Part shown: positions 21,050 to 23,367 of the stretch, one piece after another | Numbering within the stretch: position 1 is the first letter of the stretch | How the letters are laid out: every line of letters starts with the position of its first letter | Assembly: GCF_002432125.1 (NCBI RefSeq) | Contig: NZ_DJFS01000031.1 | Coordinates: 1-23,367 of the forward strand | Length of the DNA stretch: 23,367 nucleotides | Direction: 5' to 3' | From: Brevundimonas sp. UBA5866 | Lineage (GTDB): Bacteria; Pseudomonadota; Alphaproteobacteria; Caulobacterales; Caulobacteraceae | Notes under the pieces: model-generated | What the model was told of the DNA's origin: nothing | The model's input: the letters and a program-made list of their open reading frames with translations, nothing else | Databases searched by the model: none | Program-made: the position numbers and the translations under genes

Positions 21050-21535
21050 ATGCGTATCGGACTTTATCCGGGCACCTTCGATCCGGTCACTAATGGCCAC
21101 CTCGACATCATCGGACGCGCCGTCAAACTGGTCGACAGGCTGGTCATTGGCGTGGCCCAGAACGACGCCAAGGGTCCGCTGTTCACCACGCAGGAACGCG
21201 TGGAGATGCTGCGCAACGAAGTGGCCAGCTTCGGTGACCGCGTGGAGGTGCGCCCGTTCAGCAGCCTGCTGATGCATTTTGCCGAAGAACTGAACGCCAA
21301 TTGCATCGTGCGCGGTCTGCGCGCCGTGGCAGACTTTGAATACGAATTCCAGATGACGGCGATGAACCAGCGCCTGAACAGCGAAATCGAGACGGTCTTC
21401 CTGATGGCCGATCCGCGCCATCAGGCCATCGCCTCGCGGCTGGTGAAGGAAATCGCCATGCTGAACGGTAACATCGAGAGCTTTGTCAGCCCCACGATCG
21501 CCGCGGCCGTGCTCGACAAGGTCCGCAAGGCCTGA
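21050..21535 (+). CDS. coaD: Phosphopantetheine adenylyltransferase CoaD (161 aa)
   Basis: This enzyme transfers AMP from ATP to 4'-phosphopantetheine, the next-to-last step of coenzyme A synthesis, in the cytoplasm. The nucleotidyltransferase motif GTFDPVTNGHLD holds the (T/H)xGH-type signature with the ATP-binding His, and the second motif is ASRLVKEIAMLNG near residues 125-137. LRAVADFEYEFQMTAMN is also conserved in the family. The length is normal and the protein looks intact. AGGAAG (21040-21045) precedes the ATG. Exported cyclophilin genes follow closely, so they may be read from the same promoter. Confidence 0.97.
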   Translation: MRIGLYPGTFDPVTNGHLDIIGRAVKLVDRLVIGVAQNDAKGPLFTTQERVEMLRNEVASFGDRVEVRPFSSLLMHFAEELNANCIVRGLRAVADFEYEFQMTAMNQRLNSEIETVFLMADPRHQAIASRLVKEIAMLNGNIESFVSPTIAAAVLDKVRKA

Positions 21536-21549
21536 AACAAGTGTTCGCT

Positions 21550-22392
21550 ATGAAAACCTTTGTGATTTCCGTGGCCGCTGCGTCGGCGCTTCTCGTGACC
21601 TCGGCACAGGCCCAGACCGCTGACTGGCGCACGGTTGCGCCGGAAAACCTCTGGGTGATCGATACTTCCAAGGGCCGTGTCCTGGTGGAACTGGAGCCGC
21701 GCGTTGCGCCCGCCCATATCGAACGCATCCGTACCCTGACGACGCAGGGCTTTTATGATGGCCTGAAGTTCCATCGCGTCATTCCCGATTTCATGGCCCA
21801 GACCGGCGATCCCAAGGGAACCGGCGAGGGCGGAAGCGAACTGCCGGACCTGCGCGCCGAGTTTTCGTTCCGTCGGGGCCGCGATGCCGGTTTCGTGCCG
21901 GTACAGACCGCGCTGCCGGGCTCGCGTGGCATGGTGGGCTCCATCGCTGTGATGACCCAGCCCGATGCCCAGATGATGATCAATGCCGACATGAAGGTTC
22001 CGGCCATGCCGCTGTTCTGCAGTGCGGTGGCCGGTATGGCCCGCGCCGGATCGCCTGACAGCGCCAACAGCCAGTTCTTCCTGATGACCGGCCGCAATGA
22101 CTCGCTGGATGGCAACTACACCGTCTTTGGCCGTGTGCTGGACGGCATCGACGCGGTGAAGGGCCTGAAAAAGGGCTCCGACGCTGCTGACGGTGCGGTG
22201 GGCGACAACCCCGATACCATCGTCCGTGCGCGTCTCGCCTCGCAGCTGCCGGAAAACGAGCGTCCGCAGGTTCGCGTGGCTGTCGCCGGTGGCAGCGTCT
22301 TCAATGCGGCTGTGGAAGCGGCCCGCACCGCCCGTGGCTCGGCCTTCGACGTGTGCGATATCAACATCCCGGTCGAGGTCAGCACCCGCTGA
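21550..22392 (+). CDS. Exported cyclophilin-type peptidyl-prolyl isomerase, copy 1 (280 aa)
   Basis: This is a cyclophilin that should speed cis-trans prolyl isomerisation in the periplasm. The signal peptide MKTFVISVAAASALLVTSAQA ends before QTADW. The active-site parts are visible: FHRVIPDFMAQTGD (the Arg, Phe and Gln of the cyclophilin site) and SANSQFFL. An insert of about 40 residues (GSIAVMTQPDAQMMINADMK) and a C-terminal extension of some 60 residues go beyond the core fold. Only two Cys remain after the signal, at LFCSAVAG and DVCDINIP. I chose the ATG at 21550; the in-frame GTG at 21541 is possible. A paralogue lies directly downstream. Confidence 0.9.
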   Translation: MKTFVISVAAASALLVTSAQAQTADWRTVAPENLWVIDTSKGRVLVELEPRVAPAHIERIRTLTTQGFYDGLKFHRVIPDFMAQTGDPKGTGEGGSELPDLRAEFSFRRGRDAGFVPVQTALPGSRGMVGSIAVMTQPDAQMMINADMKVPAMPLFCSAVAGMARAGSPDSANSQFFLMTGRNDSLDGNYTVFGRVLDGIDAVKGLKKGSDAADGAVGDNPDTIVRARLASQLPENERPQVRVAVAGGSVFNAAVEAARTARGSAFDVCDINIPVEVSTR

Positions 22393-22424
22393 TAGACCAT
22401 TGTAAATAAAGGGGGAGGGGGCAG

Positions 22425-23294
22425 ATGAAACCCGCAGGTATTCTGGTGGCTTCGGTCGCGGCAGTCTTGAGTTTCAGCCCCCTTGCCCATGCCTCCGAGC
22501 CACGCGCGCTTGGGGCGGCGGACTATGAGGCTGTCGATCCCCTGAACCTGCTGGTCATCGACACGACCAAGGGCCGCATCTGGGTAGAGATGACGCCGGA
22601 TGTCGCCCCCCTTCATGTCGAGCGCATGCGTCTGCTGGCGCGTGAGGGGTTTTTCAACAACGTCAAATGGCACCGCGTTATTGATGGCTTTATGGCCCAG
22701 ACGGGTGATCCCACGGGAACGGGCGAGGGTGGAAGCACCCATGACGACCTGAAGGCCGAATTCACCTTCCGTCGTGGTCCCGATACCGCATTCGTGCCGG
22801 TGGCTGCGCCGGGCGGCTATCCTGTCGGCTTCCACAACAGCCTGCCTGTGACCAGCCAGCCCGACCGTTTCTTTGCCCGTACGGACGACCAAAAGGTGAC
22901 GGCTTGGGGTGTCTATTGTCCGGGTATGGCGGGCATGGCGCGGGAAGACAATCCCGACAGCGCCAACAGCCAGTTCTTCCTGATGCGCGACTACTATCCG
23001 ACGCTGGAGCGCCGCTACACCATCTGGGGGCGGGTGATTGCCGGTCAGGAAGTGGTCAACAGCCTGAATGCCGGGGCCTTGCCCAGTGGCCAGGTCGAAA
23101 ACCCCGACCTGATGGTGACGGTACAGGTGGCCGCCGACATCCCCGCCGCCAATCGCCCGGAAGTACGTCGTGCAAAGCCTGAAAGTGCCGCTTTCAGGGC
23201 TTCGGTCGAGGCGGTCAAACAGGCCAGGGGAGCGGATTTCTCGGTCTGTGATGTGCCGGTGCCCGTTCAGGTGATCGAGCCAGCCGGAGCCTAG
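22425..23294 (+). CDS. Exported cyclophilin-type peptidyl-prolyl isomerase, copy 2 (289 aa)
   Basis: This tandem paralogue of the previous gene has the same layout. The signal peptide MKPAGILVASVAAVLSFSPL continues to AHA before SEPRAL. The core is KWHRVIDGFMAQTGD and SANSQFFLM, with an insert (SLPVTSQPDRFFARTDDQK) and a C-terminal extension. As in copy 1, the only two Cys are in the insert (VYCPGMAG) and near the C-terminus (SVCDVPVP). GGGGGAGGGGG (22412-22422) is a very strong ribosome-binding site, and the gene lies 32 bases after copy 1. The expected role is periplasmic or outer-membrane protein folding. The TAG overlaps the stop of the convergent gene. Confidence 0.9.
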   Translation: MKPAGILVASVAAVLSFSPLAHASEPRALGAADYEAVDPLNLLVIDTTKGRIWVEMTPDVAPLHVERMRLLAREGFFNNVKWHRVIDGFMAQTGDPTGTGEGGSTHDDLKAEFTFRRGPDTAFVPVAAPGGYPVGFHNSLPVTSQPDRFFARTDDQKVTAWGVYCPGMAGMAREDNPDSANSQFFLMRDYYPTLERRYTIWGRVIAGQEVVNSLNAGALPSGQVENPDLMVTVQVAADIPAANRPEVRRAKPESAAFRASVEAVKQARGADFSVCDVPVPVQVIEPAGA

Positions 23295-23367
23295 ACGGCG
23301 GGTTTGGCGGCGGCGGCCTTGGCTGCCCCGTGCCGCGAGCGTCTGCGGCGACGGCGGCGTTTGCGCA
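23291..23367 (-). CDS. Arginine-rich C-terminus of a convergent gene (partial)
   Basis: Read on the minus strand, the last 77 bases give an open frame RKRRRRRRRSRHGAAKA ending AAAKPAV and a TAG at 23293-23291, overlapping the stop of the second cyclophilin gene. A tail of nine basic residues followed by Ala/Lys is typical of disordered RNA- or DNA-binding extensions. The body of the gene is outside the window, so no family can be named; a chance open frame in GC-rich sequence cannot be excluded. Confidence 0.4.
   Translation of the reverse strand, partial: RKRRRRRRRSRHGAAKAAAAKPAV

Overview
The window looks like a chromosomal segment of an alphaproteobacterium of the Caulobacter group (Caulobacteraceae; the genus is not settled, Asticcacaulis or a relative is my guess). 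The reasons are six Caulobacter-type flagellin genes beginning MANSINTN or similar with flaG, a FlaEY-like protein beside them, GTTC-N7-GTTC type LexA control of ssb, Caulobacter-style sigma-54 and sigma-73 promoter motifs, and an alphaproteobacterial gyrA with an acidic C-terminal insert. GC content is moderately high throughout.

1-1475: right end of a prophage or phage-like element. It holds a glycine-rich tail-protein C-terminus, a 54-residue orphan ORF, a two-helix holin candidate, an M15-family endolysin, and an Rz/Rz1 spanin pair in which the o-spanin lipoprotein starts inside the i-spanin gene in another frame. Nearly every junction is a 4-base stop/start overlap, so this is a tight lysis cassette.

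1476-10932: flagellar filament locus. Five closely related flagellins (F1-F5) and flaG are followed by a divergent flagellin (F6) and a 907-residue protein combining beta-propeller repeats with flagellin-hook-like segments (FlaEY-like). F1 and F2 have sigma-54 promoters; F3, F4 and F5 do not, and their spacers share a 3'-hairpin/TGATCACCT/CCAGTAA layout. Each F1-F5 leader carries small hairpins just upstream of the start codon. The central one has an A-rich, mostly AAAAN, loop on a stem whose bases change in compensating pairs between genes. A short version sits in front of flaG. This is the most notable signal in the window and probably the target of post-transcriptional flagellin control.

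10933-16557: accessory and housekeeping genes. These are a six-cysteine membrane-anchored protein overlapping a lipoprotein gene, ssb with a LexA box, a DCC-family thiol protein, an SDR/DoxX-like fusion with a DUF2269 membrane protein, a convergent nucleoside deoxyribosyltransferase-like gene with a possible signal peptide, and an EamA transporter ending in a strong terminator.

16634-23367: sodC (minus strand), divergent from gyrA (TTG start, sigma-73-like promoter), then a class-IV aminotransferase, coaD, and two tandem exported cyclophilins that share a conserved cysteine pair. The last 77 bases are the arginine-rich C-terminus of a convergent minus-strand gene. No gene-free stretch exceeds 300 bases. 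No tRNA, rRNA, CRISPR array or insertion sequence was seen.
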